Assembly (NCBI RefSeq): GCF_013456555.2
Contig: NZ_CP084884.1
Span: 62,001-126,000, forward strand
Length of the DNA: 64,000 bases
Reading direction: 5' to 3'
Source: Natrinema zhouii
Lineage (GTDB): Archaea > Halobacteriota > Halobacteria > Halobacteriales > Natrialbaceae
A program made the position numbers and the translations under genes. This document shows, in pieces, positions 26,121 through 35,771 of this stretch. How positions within the stretch are numbered: position 1 is the stretch's first letter; each line of letters begins with the position of its first letter. Under the pieces are notes generated by a model. The model was not told the DNA's origin. It ran no database searches and saw nothing but the letters and a program-made list of their open reading frames with translations.

Positions 26121-26607
26121 GAAATCCATGGCGGAACTCGAGTCGCTGGTCGGCGAACGTCGGCAGACGGTCACCGATCTCACCGTGGAAGCGGGGAAGG
26201 TCGCCGAGTTTGCACGGGCGATCGAGAGTCAGAACGAGATGTTCTACGACGGTGAAGCCGCGCGAGAGGCTGGGTACGACGACGTCCCCGCGCCGCTTAC
26301 GTTCACACGGGTCGCGTACTTCCCTCGGTACCGCGTCGGCGACGACGGGTCCTCGTTCGGATTCAATCTCGGCTTCGACCCCGAACGCACCGTCCATGGC
26401 GAACAGGAGTACGAGTACAGCCGCCCTGTGACCGTCGGCGACACGCTCGACGGGACGACGGAACTGGTCGACGTGTATCAGAAGCCCGGCACCGACGGGA
26501 CGCTTACTTTTGCCGTCCTCGAGACGACGTACACCGACGCGGACGGCGAAGTCGTGGTCATCGAACGACGGACGCGCATCGAACGGGAGGCGGCCGATTC
26601 GCAATGA
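26113..26607 (+). CDS. MaoC-like dehydratase, FAS1-like N-terminal type subunit
   Basis: The 164-residue product has a hotdog fold of the FAS1-like dehydratase (MaoC N-terminal) type: SQNEMFYDGEAAREAGYDDVPAPLTFTRVAYF followed by the RTVHGEQEYEYSRPVTVGDT motif. Such half-enzymes pair with a MaoC half carrying the catalytic Asp-His, which is the next gene. I use GTG 26113, which has a GAGGGG box about 8 bp upstream; ATG 26128 is an alternative. Its end overlaps the next ATG (ATGA at 26604). The pair probably hydrates or dehydrates an enoyl- or mesaconyl-type CoA ester. Confidence 0.86.
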   Translation: MPEKSMAELESLVGERRQTVTDLTVEAGKVAEFARAIESQNEMFYDGEAAREAGYDDVPAPLTFTRVAYFPRYRVGDDGSSFGFNLGFDPERTVHGEQEYEYSRPVTVGDTLDGTTELVDVYQKPGTDGTLTFAVLETTYTDADGEVVVIERRTRIEREAADSQ

Positions 26608-27023
26608 ATCTCGATCCGGACGCGCTCTCGGTCGGGGACGAGCTGCCGACGTTCCGCGTCGACGACCTTGATCGGACGCAGATTGTCCGCTATCTCGGGG
26701 CCAGCGGCGATTTCAATCCCCTCCACCACGACGACGAGTTTTCCAGAGCGGCCGGCCAGGACGGCGTGATCGTGCCGGGAATGCTCGTTGCCGGCTTCGC
26801 GTCGGCGGCAGTGACGGACTGGGTGCCTATCGACGTAGTCGACCGGTTTCGGACCCGGTTCGTCGGAACGGTTCGGCCTGGCGACTCGCTGCGCGTCAGC
26901 GGAACGGTCGCGGAGGTCGAGACGGATCGAACGGGCAACACGATGACGGCGGAGATATCAATAACTGTTGATACTGCCGACGGTGCGACGGTCCTAGAGG
27001 GAGATGCAACGATCAGCCCGTAA
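26604..27023 (+). CDS. MaoC-like (R)-hydratase/dehydratase, catalytic half
   Basis: The 139-residue hotdog protein contains YLGASGDFNPLHHDDEFSRA, the hydratase-2 motif with Asp and His as catalytic pair, and GVIVPGMLVAGFASAAVTDW. It overlaps the preceding FAS1-like half by four bases, so a 1:1 heterodimer is likely. Such two-gene MaoC enzymes act in itaconate, mesaconate and branched-acid routes. A specific substrate here is not shown. The broken SDR gene begins 37 bp downstream. Confidence 0.9.
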   Translation: MNLDPDALSVGDELPTFRVDDLDRTQIVRYLGASGDFNPLHHDDEFSRAAGQDGVIVPGMLVAGFASAAVTDWVPIDVVDRFRTRFVGTVRPGDSLRVSGTVAEVETDRTGNTMTAEISITVDTADGATVLEGDATISP

Positions 27024-27060
27024 CCCCATAGTACATCATCAATGGTCGTCTACACAACAT

Positions 27061-27858
27061 ATGGATCTCGATCTCGACGGATGGAGTGTCTTCATCACGG
27101 CGGCGAGCAAAGGGCTCGGCCTCGCAGTCGCGACCCGGATGGTCGACGAGGGCGCGAGCGTCGTCATCGCCTCTCGGAGTGAGGAAAACCTGAAGGCGGC
27201 CGAAGAACGCGTCCTCGACGAGACGGGCGCCGACCCGGATGCGATCGACTGGGTCGTCTGCGACCTCAAGGACGAACGGTCGATCCGGTCCGCGACGCAG
27301 ACGGCCGTCGATCGGCTCGGGACGCTCGACGCACTGATTACGAACCACGTTGCGCTGCCGTCGTCAACGTTTGCCGAGGCGAGCATCGACGAGTTCGACG
27401 CCGCGTACGAGTCAGTCTTGCGCTGTACCCTCCTGCTCTGCCAGGAAGCGCTTCCCGCGTTGCGAGACGGCGGCGGCTCGATCACGCACCTCGTCGCCGT
27501 CTCCTCGCTCGAACCGACCTCGAACGGGGCGCTTGGCCACGTGTTTCGGCCGGGAATCTACGGCCTTTCGAAAGTACAGGCCAACGAGCTCGGCGAGGAG
27601 GGAATCAGAGTGAACTGCGTCGCCCCACGCGGCGTCGTCACGGATCGGATCCGAACGAAAGTCGAGCAATTGACCGACCGAGAAGGGGTCGCCGAGAGCG
27701 AGGCCTGAGACCGGCGCGAGGCAGAGCTGCCGGTTGACGAACTGGGATCGACGGAAGAGTTCGCCCGCGCCGCAGCGTTCATCGCCTCGCCGGCCGCGAG
27801 CTACGTCACCGGCTCCGTTATCCCGGTCGACGGCGGCTGGCACAGTCGCATCGCGTAG
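27061..27858 (+). pseudogene. Short-chain dehydrogenase interrupted by an in-frame TGA
   Basis: The frame from ATG 27061 encodes a classical SDR: VFITAASKGLGLAVATRM for NAD(P), LITNHVALPSS in place of NNAG, and YGLSK for the catalytic Tyr and Lys. A TGA at 27706-27708 stops it, yet the same frame continues for 49 more codons with the correct C-terminus (STEEFARAAAFIASPAASYV then TGSVIPVDGGW) to a TAG at 27856-27858. A CGA-to-TGA change is the simplest cause. About a dozen residues are also missing after YGLSK, where the helix before GIRVNCVAP should be. With both lesions the enzyme is probably dead. Confidence 0.8.
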
Positions 27859-27900
27859 CGGCAAGCGGGGCGTCTCGCTGCGGTGGATCGCCGCGCCGGT

Positions 27901-28335
27901 TCACGCCTCTTCATTGTGGACCGACACGACCGGTCGGGACGTGTTAAGCAGCACCGATTGCGTGACACTGCCAAAGAGCGCTTTGCCGACCGGCGAGCGA
28001 CTCCGGCCGCCGAGGACGATGTGCGATGCGTCGTTCCGGTCGGCGTAGTCGATGATCTCCTCGGCCGGCTCCCCGACGAGCCCGACGGGGGTCCCCTCAA
28101 CGCCAATTCGCTCGAGCGCCTCTGACGCGATCGTCTGCCCCATCCCTCGCACCTCCTCGAGTGGCACCGTCTCCCCCTTGTCTTCGACCTGACCACGTTC
28201 CAACTCGATGAACGTAGATCGGTCTAGCGCGTGAACGACGTGCAGCGGCGCTCCGAACGCATCCGCGAGGCGGCGTCCCTCTCTAACCACGTCGTCGTTC
28301 GGTTCGGTTTGATCTACGGCAGCAATAATGACCAT
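27901..28335 (-). CDS. Universal stress protein (UspA family)
   Basis: The 144-residue product is a single UspA domain. AAVDQTEPNDDVVREGRRLA is the N-terminal strand and loop, and HIVLGGRSRSPVGKALFGSVTQSVL the G-x-x-G-x(9)-G-[ST] ATP-binding motif, so ATP binding is likely. Such proteins are very common in haloarchaea in multiple copies; the role here is unknown. It is convergent with the broken SDR gene. ATG 28335. Confidence 0.93.
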   Translation of the reverse strand: MVIIAAVDQTEPNDDVVREGRRLADAFGAPLHVVHALDRSTFIELERGQVEDKGETVPLEEVRGMGQTIASEALERIGVEGTPVGLVGEPAEEIIDYADRNDASHIVLGGRSRSPVGKALFGSVTQSVLLNTSRPVVSVHNEEA

Positions 28336-28495
28336 CGTACTCCTATATCGAAACTCCAGCCTATTAATGATATGCCGTGGACCGATCGCGAGACGGCCGG
28401 TTACTGAACGTTCGTCCCGTTTCCTGTGTTCGGAATCGCCCGTATCAGAACATACAACTGCGTCTCGGATATTGTACTCATCGTGTCATAGTTCA

Positions 28496-28888
28496 GTTAC
28501 AGCACGGAGATACAGACACGGTACGAGATATTGACGACATGGGTCACGTCAACATCCCATCTATGCCAGCTATCTCAGGGCAGCCTGGCAAGGGTACTAC
28601 CGGGACGTGATCGGACGGCGAATCGACGAGGTCGACACCGTGATCGTCGAACTCCACCTCGAATACAAGACACCGATCAAACCGGACCAGCGCGTTGAGG
28701 TGGCGGTCCGGATCGACGGGTTGGGCGAGTTGAGCATTACGAAGGCGTACGAGATACGCGCCGACGGCGACGTCGCCGCAACGGCCAGGACGACTCAGGT
28801 CGTCATCGACGGCGAGACCAGTTCGGCCGCGTCGATTCCCGACGAGTGGCGACGATGGATCAAGGAGAACCGGGACTCGGTCGATTGA
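28496..28888 (+). pseudogene. Frameshifted 4HBT acyl-CoA thioesterase
   Basis: DTVRDIDDMGHVN is in one frame at about 28516-28556 and the rest, ASYLRAAWQGYYRDVIG through VIDGETSSAASIPDEW, in another from about 28560. Together they give a single hotdog domain like the intact thioesterase at 25713, including the similar C-terminal W-R-x-x-I segment. One base change near 28555-28570 breaks it, and the N-terminus is poorly kept. It is probably an old duplicate of the 25713 gene, with the MaoC and SDR genes between them. Confidence 0.7.
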
Positions 28889-29082
28889 CGATATCGGAGC
28901 CGCGGTACCGAGACCGATACCCGCCGCCGGCGTCCCGGCGAAGGTTGCCGCCGCACTGGGATACGACGCCGGAGACCTCGGATCGTGACCGTTGGAGGTT
29001 CCCGATGAGGCCCGGGCGGCGTCTCCTCGTCACGTTGACCCCAACCGCATTACTTATTCGTCCGTCCGTCAGTAATAGGTGC

Positions 29083-30306
29083 ATGCGAGACTTTTCCAAT
29101 CATGCGACCGTCCGACCGGCCGACCACGACATCGCGATCACTGATATCGAGACCTGCGTCGTCGAAGGGAACTTCGAGTGGAATCTCGTCAAGGTCCACA
29201 CCGACGCCGGCGTCACGGGGATTGGAGAGGCCTACCGGGGCGGGGGGATCGACGAACTGATCGCGTACACGAAGCGGTTCCTCGTCGGCGAGAATCCGCT
29301 TGATGTCGAGCGACTCTTCCGGCGCATCGTCCAGGAAATGTCCGGTCATGGTGGGACGACTGGGAAGGTCGTTACCGCGGCGTCGGGCATCGAGATCGCG
29401 CTCTGGGACCTCGCCGGCAAGGTTTACGGGCTGCCGGTCTACCAACTGCTCGGCAGCAAGTACCGCGACCGGATCCGAATCTACTGCGACTGCCACGCCG
29501 GCGAGGCGTACGCCGTCGACGACGGCTTCACGGAGTATGCAGGCGACGACGCCTACCAGCCCGAGGCGTACGCCGAGACGGCCGCGGAGGTCGTCAACTC
29601 GGGGTTCACGGCAATCAAGTTCGACCTCGACATGCCGTCGGACATCGAACCCGATCCGTACAACGGCCGCCTCGACAACGCCGCAATCGAACGTAAGCGC
29701 GAGATCGTCGCGGCCGTTCGCGACGCCGTCGGCGACGATGTCGATCTGGCCTTCGACTGCCACTGGGACTACTCGGTCGAGAGCGGAAAACGCCTTGCTC
29801 GAGCCCTCGAACCGTACGATATCATGTGGCTCGAGGACGTCGTTCCGCCCGAGGAGACGAGCGCCCAGCGCGAACTCGCCAGGTCGACCTCGACGCCGCT
29901 CGCGACCGGCGAAAACCGCTTCCGCGTCCACGAGCTGTCCGAACTGCTCTACGAGCACGCCGTCGACATCGTCACGCCCGACCCGACGACCTGCGGCGGC
30001 CTCGCGGAGTCAAAACGAATCGCCGACCGGGCTGAGGAGAACTACATCCCGATGTCGCCGCACAACGTCTGTAGCCCTGTCGGTACGATCGCCTGTGTCC
30101 ACCTCTGTGCGGCGATCCCAAACGCGGACGTGCTCGAGTACCACGCCCTGGAGGTCGACTGGTGGGACGACCTGCTTGTCCGGGGCGGGCCGCTGATCGC
30201 GGACGGCCACATCGAGGTCCCGACGGAACCGGGGCTCGGGATCGAACTCGACGAGGACGTCGTGGAAGAACATACGCTCGGCGACGATGTCGGATTCTCC
30301 TCGTAG
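29083..30306 (+). CDS. Enolase-superfamily sugar/acid dehydratase (mandelate racemase type)
   Basis: The 407-residue product has the N-terminal capping domain followed by a TIM barrel. KFDLD near residue 184 corresponds to the K-x-K/D strand. Metal ligands are Asp225 (FDCHWDY), Glu251 (WLEDVVPPE) and Glu277 (TGENR). His327 in SPHNVCSP is a catalytic base position typical of mannonate/galactonate-type members. So it is an acid-sugar or related dehydratase rather than a muconate cycloisomerase, but the exact substrate is unknown. ATG 29083 lies about 25-33 bp after a TATA-like TTACTTATT. It may act on a hydroxy acid imported by the nearby MFS carrier. Confidence 0.9.
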   Translation: MRDFSNHATVRPADHDIAITDIETCVVEGNFEWNLVKVHTDAGVTGIGEAYRGGGIDELIAYTKRFLVGENPLDVERLFRRIVQEMSGHGGTTGKVVTAASGIEIALWDLAGKVYGLPVYQLLGSKYRDRIRIYCDCHAGEAYAVDDGFTEYAGDDAYQPEAYAETAAEVVNSGFTAIKFDLDMPSDIEPDPYNGRLDNAAIERKREIVAAVRDAVGDDVDLAFDCHWDYSVESGKRLARALEPYDIMWLEDVVPPEETSAQRELARSTSTPLATGENRFRVHELSELLYEHAVDIVTPDPTTCGGLAESKRIADRAEENYIPMSPHNVCSPVGTIACVHLCAAIPNADVLEYHALEVDWWDDLLVRGGPLIADGHIEVPTEPGLGIELDEDVVEEHTLGDDVGFSS

Positions 30307-30366
30307 CCGGGACTGAAGCAGGCCGTGTCTCGGTACCCCGATCACCGAACGGAACGTCCGACGCGG

Positions 30367-31620
30367 CTACTGGTTCGGAATCCGCGTACAGAGCGCGATC
30401 GCGACGGCCGCCACGATGGCGAGCAACAGGAACGCCTCGTCGAAGAACCCGCGGTCCGCGAGCGTGCCCATAATGACCGGGCTCCCGGCGCCGGCCGTCA
30501 TGTAGATCGTCCGCAGGGTTCCCAGACCGGTGCCCTGCACCGACTCCGGCAGTGCGGTGGTGAGATAGCTCAGCGTGATCGTCCCGTAGCCGAGGATGCT
30601 GCTCAGGAACACCGTTGCGATCACGATCGACCAGAATCCCTCGAACAGCGGGAGGAGACCGACGGTCACCGTGAACACGCCCATCACGATCGGATACGAT
30701 CGCTTGAGGCCGAACCGGTCGTACACCGATCCGACGACGGGCTTGATGACGACTCCCAGCCCGAAGAACGCGCCGAACAGGAGAGTGGCGACCGCGGGTG
30801 ATATCCCCTTGACGTTGATCAGGTAGGTGGGGTAGAACCCGGTGAACCCTTGCCAGGCGACGTAGCCTAGGAACTGCAGCATCGTGACGAGGACGATCGA
30901 TGAGCGACTGAGCGCCGCGAAGACCTCCCGGAACGCGTCGAGCGAGAGTTCGTCGATCGCGTTCGAGCCCGCCGACGTCCGCTTCGGAACGGACATCCAC
31001 AGCAAGGCGGCCACGACCGTGAACAGCGGCACGGTGAGACCGAACCCGTACTGCCAGGCCAGTGCGCCCGCGACGAGTCCCGCGGCCGGCGGGAGGAGCG
31101 CGTTACCGAGATCGCCGGCAGCCATGGTTAGTCCGATCGCTACCCCCTCGTTGTCGGGGAACACGTGTGAGAGCGTGGTGAACCGAGCGACGCCATAGAG
31201 CGCGGTGCCGGCGCCAAACGCTGCCGTCGCGGCGAACAGCACGAGGACGGAATCGGCTGCCGCGACCAGCGCAATCGTCACGGCCGAGATGGCCGTACTC
31301 AGGACAAGGATGTTCCGCTCACCGATCCGATCGGAAAGGATCCCGCCAGGGAGTTGCCCGAGCGCGTACGCGACCCAGAGGACGCTCAACAGGAGCCCCG
31401 CCGTCGTGAGATCGATACTGTAGGCGGACTGCAGCGACGGGAGCAACACCGGATAGACGAATCGAAGACCGATCGAGAGGAACCACCCCGCGGCGACGGC
31501 GAACAGGATCTTGCCTTTTCCATCGGTCCAGATCGCTTTCGCGTTGCTGCCGACTTCGGCGAACGATTGCACACTCCGTTGTACTCGGTTCGCCCCTATT
31601 GTCTCCGTGGTGGAGATCAA
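30367..31620 (-). CDS. MFS transporter, paralogue of the 6266 gene
   Basis: This 12-helix MFS carrier of up to 417 residues closely matches the one at 6266 (TTAGLLLSVLWVAYALGQ and the loop GGILSDRIGERN). The frame begins with TTG at 31620; a GTG at 31572 would give the same N-terminal length as the paralogue (about 30 residues before the first helix) and is a good alternative. It is convergent with the dehydratase gene at 29083, which suggests it brings in that enzyme's substrate. No lesion is visible. Confidence 0.88.
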   Translation of the reverse strand: MISTTETIGANRVQRSVQSFAEVGSNAKAIWTDGKGKILFAVAAGWFLSIGLRFVYPVLLPSLQSAYSIDLTTAGLLLSVLWVAYALGQLPGGILSDRIGERNILVLSTAISAVTIALVAAADSVLVLFAATAAFGAGTALYGVARFTTLSHVFPDNEGVAIGLTMAAGDLGNALLPPAAGLVAGALAWQYGFGLTVPLFTVVAALLWMSVPKRTSAGSNAIDELSLDAFREVFAALSRSSIVLVTMLQFLGYVAWQGFTGFYPTYLINVKGISPAVATLLFGAFFGLGVVIKPVVGSVYDRFGLKRSYPIVMGVFTVTVGLLPLFEGFWSIVIATVFLSSILGYGTITLSYLTTALPESVQGTGLGTLRTIYMTAGAGSPVIMGTLADRGFFDEAFLLLAIVAAVAIALCTRIPNQ

Positions 31621-31727
31621 TTTTGCCGTGAACCTCTCAAAGGGGCCGGGTTACCGCCGTCGCGCCGCGGCGATCCGCTCCGACTCGAGTTGCGACTGCC
31701 GCGGCGGGTGACGGTGCTGTCGAGTCG

Positions 31728-33335
31728 TCAGCGCCTCGATACCGACAGCGCCCGCTCCGCGGCGTTCTCGCCGGCGATGCGGCCGAAGGCGATACACTCC
31801 GCGAGGTTGCCGCCTTGATAGACGAACTTGAACGCCGACGAGATTTCGCCAGCGGTGTAGAGGTTCGGAATCGGTTCCCGCTCCGTGTTCAGCGCCTCGC
31901 GGTCCCCGTTGGCCAGGATCCCTCCTTTCGTGTTCGGTCCGCCCGGGTAGAGCGGCAGCGCGTAGTAGGGTGGAGATCGCAGCGGCGCCATGTTTTCGGG
32001 CTCGCTGCCGAACGGATCTGTCTTGCTCACCTCGCAGCAGCAGTTGTACTTGGAGACAGTCTCCAGCAGCGCGTCTGCGTCCATCAGTTCCCTGTTCTCC
32101 GGGTGGTCGCTGATCTCCCGCGCCAGCTCCTCAATCGTCGGTGCCCGCAGTATCCACCCGTTCTCAATGGCGTGTCCGTTCTCCTCGCCCCACTCGATTC
32201 CCTGATAGCCCGTCCCGCGGAGGCTGACCACCGACCGCCGCTTCCGGAGGGTCTCGTCGAAGACGAGCCAGGACGGCATGCGCGGGTACAGCAATTCCTC
32301 GACGTCGAACCGGACGCCCTCCTTGTAGAATAAGTACCGGCTTGGATCCTTTGTAATGGTGCGCTCCGCCGCGTACCGCTCCCCGAAGTTGTCGACGACG
32401 ATCGTGTTCGGCCGGCCGACGACCAGCGTCCGCAGCCCGATCTTCAGCCCGTGTTCTCGAACCGGAATCGCGGCGATCATCCAGGACGCTGCCTTACTCA
32501 CTTTCGACAGTCCGGCGCCGATCTCCATTGCCATCTCGATCCCCGTCCCTGTGTTCGCCGACGTACCGTAGAACGCCCATCCCTCGACGCCAGGTCCTTC
32601 AAGGAAGTTCAGCCGCAAGTCCTTGTTGTACTCGAAGCCGCCCGACGTGAGGACGGTCGCTCCAGCACCGCAGGCGACCCTTGTTCCCTGCCGGTCCGCG
32701 AGGATCCCATCGACGGCACCGTCGTCGACGACGAACTCCCGCGCCGCGGTCTCCCACAGGACGTCGATATCGCGGTCGTCGATACCCTCTCAAAGACATG
32801 TGTAGAACGCCTCGCCGGACTCCGTAACAGACTTCGGATCGTCCTTCTGACATCGATTCTTGTTGTTGATCTCGCCCGAATACGTGCTCCTGAGTACTCG
32901 ATACGCTGATTCGTCCGCACCCGGAAACTCGGGAAAGGCCGCCCCGCGCTCCTCGACGGCGCTGTATTCCGGATCGAGATCCTGCATCCAGGCCAGGTTC
33001 TGTGGCGCGTACTCCGCCCACGCCGCGGCGAGCTCACTCGCGATCGCGGACGGGAGTTCGCCCTCCAACTTCCAGGGGAGGTTATCCCCGCTGAACATCG
33101 CCAGCGCATAGGCCTCGAGTACGTCCCTGTTGCCATCGGGGCGGGGACTGTGGAACGCCCCACCGGACATCCTGGTGTTCGAGTAGTAGCCGTCTTCGGC
33201 CTGTTTCTCGACAATCAACACGTCGGCGCCTCGGTCGGCGGCCGCGATCGCCGCGCACGCCCCTGCCCCGCCGAAACCGACGACGAGGATGTCCGTTTTG
33301 TAGTCCCAGCTCTCGGGAAACGCGTTCCGGCTCAT
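31728..33335 (-). pseudogene. FAD-dependent fumarate-reductase-type flavoprotein with in-frame TGA
   Basis: The gene encodes ILVVGFGGAGACAAIAAADR and, far downstream, NLYTAGEISSAFKFVYQGG, the FAD motifs of the fumarate reductase/3-ketosteroid dehydrogenase family. A TGA at 32790-32792 interrupts an otherwise continuous 536-codon frame: FYTCL, stop, EGIDDRDIDVLWETAARE. A single CGA (Arg) to TGA change explains it, because the family commonly has LREG-like sequence there. The downstream part could be reinitiated at ATG 32618, but without the FAD half it would be inactive. Substrate is unknown. Confidence 0.82.
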
Positions 33336-33446
33336 GCCTCGATAAGGAGAAAAAAGTATCTATCCTTTTGGCCGTTTCTCGCTCTCGACTACGGCGTAAC
33401 TGCCTCGAGTTTAGGGCCGTTCCCGGCCGGACGCGTGTGAGATCGA

Positions 33447-34151
33447 CTAGTCGTGACTGTGACCATACCCGTTTCCATGTCCGTGACCGATGTCCGGCGC
33501 CTCCATGATCTCGTCACATTCGACGTTCGTGTATCCGGAGTGGAAAAGTTCGATCTCCTCGTCCTCGACATCAAACGCGTGGCGCTCGATACAGCCGACA
33601 TCGGCGCCGAGGAGGTGAACGCTCACGCTCGGCTCGTCGGACGTTGTCGTCACCGAGTGGATGTCGTTGTTTGGCGGCGCGAGTTCGTAGTAGTCTCCCC
33701 GCTCCATGTGTTCAGTCCGGAGGTGCTCGAGTTCGGCCTCACCCACATCGTTCTTGCCGTCGCCGACGCGCTGGTAGAACTCCTCGCGCTGCATGCCGCC
33801 GTAAATGCCGACTAAGCCCCACGCTAGGTGGTCGTGGACCGGCGTCGAGGCACCAGGCGGCAAGACGAGCGTGAACAGTGCGAGCTTGTTTCCGTCACGG
33901 TACAGCAGCCACTGGGCGATGTCGTCGCCCATGTTCCCCATGTCGTCATCTTCGTCAGTACAGAGCTGCTGATACTTCTCGTCAAGCCAGCCGTTGTCCG
34001 CGAGGAGTTCCTCGAACGGTGCTTCCAGGGCCGCGAGCAGGTCCGTGATCTCTTCGTACTCCTCGGCAGTCGTCTGTACGACATCGATGAACGACTGCAT
34101 CCGGTCGTCATCGTGGATGTACTCTTCCGTGTCCAAATCGAACGTTGCCAT
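33447..34151 (-). CDS. Cupin of the cysteine/3-mercaptopropionate dioxygenase type with His-rich tail
   Basis: The 234-residue product is a thiol-dioxygenase-like cupin. STPVHDHLAWGLVGIYGGMQ holds the H-x-H iron ligands, and NNDIHSVTTTSDEPSVSVHL the third His. The C-terminus DIGHGHGNGYGHSHD is His- and Gly-rich and could bind or store metal ions, which is unusual for the family. The proposed reaction is oxidation of a thiol to a sulfinate in the cytoplasm. It is divergent from the DASS carrier gene, about 160 bp between starts. With the broken ComA-like gene it hints at sulfur-containing substrates in this island. Confidence 0.82.
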   Translation of the reverse strand: MATFDLDTEEYIHDDDRMQSFIDVVQTTAEEYEEITDLLAALEAPFEELLADNGWLDEKYQQLCTDEDDDMGNMGDDIAQWLLYRDGNKLALFTLVLPPGASTPVHDHLAWGLVGIYGGMQREEFYQRVGDGKNDVGEAELEHLRTEHMERGDYYELAPPNNDIHSVTTTSDEPSVSVHLLGADVGCIERHAFDVEDEEIELFHSGYTNVECDEIMEAPDIGHGHGNGYGHSHD

Positions 34152-34282
34152 TGGTACGTCTCACTACTTACACCTCATTAACAGTAGCGGTGTGATAGCA
34201 CCTGTCACCGGTCAGCGGCGACCGATCCGATCGGGAATCCATTCAAGCAGCGAGTTGCACCGCAGCGCCGAAAGTCGACACG

Positions 34283-34291
34283 AATATTATG
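34283..34291 (+). promoter_or_regulatory. TATA box of the DASS carrier gene
   Basis: AATATTATG lies 22-30 bp before the GTG at 34313, which supports that non-ATG start and a leaderless transcript. Confidence 0.5.
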
Positions 34292-34312
34292 CGGTAGCCT
34301 GTCAGTCGGTCC

Positions 34313-35761
34313 GTGAACGTCTTCGGCAGGTCCAACCTCGAGGCGACATCGGTACTGGGGCTCACCGGTGCAGCCGCGATCCTCGTAATCGGCGCGTTCG
34401 TCCCCGTCTCCGCAACGGTCCAGCCCGATGTCCAGCTCGCCTTTTCCGTGTTCCTCGCGACGGTGCTCCTGTGGATTACGAAACCGGTTCCGTACACGAT
34501 CTCGAGCATCCTCTGCGTGATCCTGCTCTACACGCTCGGCGTGGCATCGACGTTCGAGGCGGCGACGGTCGGATTCGCGTCGAACCTCGTGTTCTTCATG
34601 GTCTTGCTCCTGCTCATCGGCAAGAGCGTCGCGAAGGTCGATCTCGACGAGTGGGTCGCCACCCTCCTCGTCTCCCCCGAGAGCACGCCGAAGAGCTCCA
34701 TCCGCCGGCTCGCCGCCACGATCCTCCTCCTCGCGTTCATCATGCCCTCCGGCACCGCTCGAACGGCGACGTTTTTTCCGATTGTCGACCGGGTCAACGA
34801 ACTGTACAACATCGATAACGACAGTCAGTTCCGCCGGTTGGCCTACTACGTCATCGGCCACCTCAACCCCGTCGGGTCGCTGGCACTGATGACCGGCGGC
34901 GGAATGGCGATCGCGGCGTCGGCGCTGACCAGTTCGATCGTCCGGCCAATCACCTGGGTCGAGTGGGCGCTGTATATGACGCCGCCGATTGTCCTCCTGT
35001 TCACGATCGGGATCGCCGCCGCAAGTTTCGTCTATGACGTTGACGACGATCGTGACCTCCAAACGCGCGAAGTACGCACCGACGGATCGATCGACGGTAT
35101 CGACGGCATTGACGGTGCTCCCGAATCGTTGACCCGCGATCAGTTGATCGTCGTCGGGACGCTTCTCACCGCAACCTGTTTCTGGATTGTCGGCTCGTTC
35201 GTAGGGATATCCACGATCATCCCCGGCATGTTCGTCGTCCTTGTGTTTTCGCTGCCGGGCGTCCGCATCGTCACCGCCAAAGAAGTCCGGTCAATTAACT
35301 GGGGAATTATTTTCCTTATCGGGACAATGCTCTCGCTTCTCGAGGTCATGCAGGACCTGAACGCGTTCGACTTCCTAATCTCCGGACTCGCGTCCGTGCT
35401 TCCGCTCGGTGCACCGACGGCGGTCGTGCTCCTCATGCTATTTTTCGTCGCGATATTCGTTCGGACTGCGTTCTCTTCGGTCTCCGCCGCGTTCCTCGTG
35501 ATGTTTCCCATCCTCCTCGAGTTCGCCACGCTGCTCGAGGTGAACCAGCTGTACCTCTCCTTCGGACTGGCGATTCTGCTGATGTCGACCACGCTACTCC
35601 CGTTCAACAACGCCACCGTCTTGATCTCGTACGAACAGGGACCGCTGACGATGAGGGAAGTCACCGCACTCGGGCTGCTCACGCTGGCGTTCGCGTTCGT
35701 CATTGTAGCACTCAGCTGGACGCTGTACTGGCCCTTCGTCGACGCCGTCTCGCCACTGTAG
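34313..35761 (+). CDS. DASS/SLC13-type anion:sodium symporter
   Basis: The 482-residue polytopic protein has about 12 hydrophobic segments in two halves with pseudo-repeat motifs: FIMPSGTARTATFFPIVD and LPFNNATVLISYEQG. These correspond to the paired SNT-type binding motifs of divalent anion/sodium symporters. An acidic loop with DGSIDGIDGIDGAPE separates the halves. The start is GTG 34313, set by the TATA box at 34283. It would import a dicarboxylate or sulfonate using sodium, and so adds a third kind of carrier to the island. Confidence 0.9.
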   Translation: MNVFGRSNLEATSVLGLTGAAAILVIGAFVPVSATVQPDVQLAFSVFLATVLLWITKPVPYTISSILCVILLYTLGVASTFEAATVGFASNLVFFMVLLLLIGKSVAKVDLDEWVATLLVSPESTPKSSIRRLAATILLLAFIMPSGTARTATFFPIVDRVNELYNIDNDSQFRRLAYYVIGHLNPVGSLALMTGGGMAIAASALTSSIVRPITWVEWALYMTPPIVLLFTIGIAAASFVYDVDDDRDLQTREVRTDGSIDGIDGIDGAPESLTRDQLIVVGTLLTATCFWIVGSFVGISTIIPGMFVVLVFSLPGVRIVTAKEVRSINWGIIFLIGTMLSLLEVMQDLNAFDFLISGLASVLPLGAPTAVVLLMLFFVAIFVRTAFSSVSAAFLVMFPILLEFATLLEVNQLYLSFGLAILLMSTTLLPFNNATVLISYEQGPLTMREVTALGLLTLAFAFVIVALSWTLYWPFVDAVSPL

Positions 35762-35771
35762 CGGCGACGTC

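Noticed and set aside
27706..27708. Selenocysteine at the in-frame TGA of the SDR gene
   Set aside because: Haloarchaea are not known to use selenocysteine, no downstream SECIS-like hairpin is evident, TGA is a normal stop for many genes here, and the gene also lacks about a dozen residues elsewhere.
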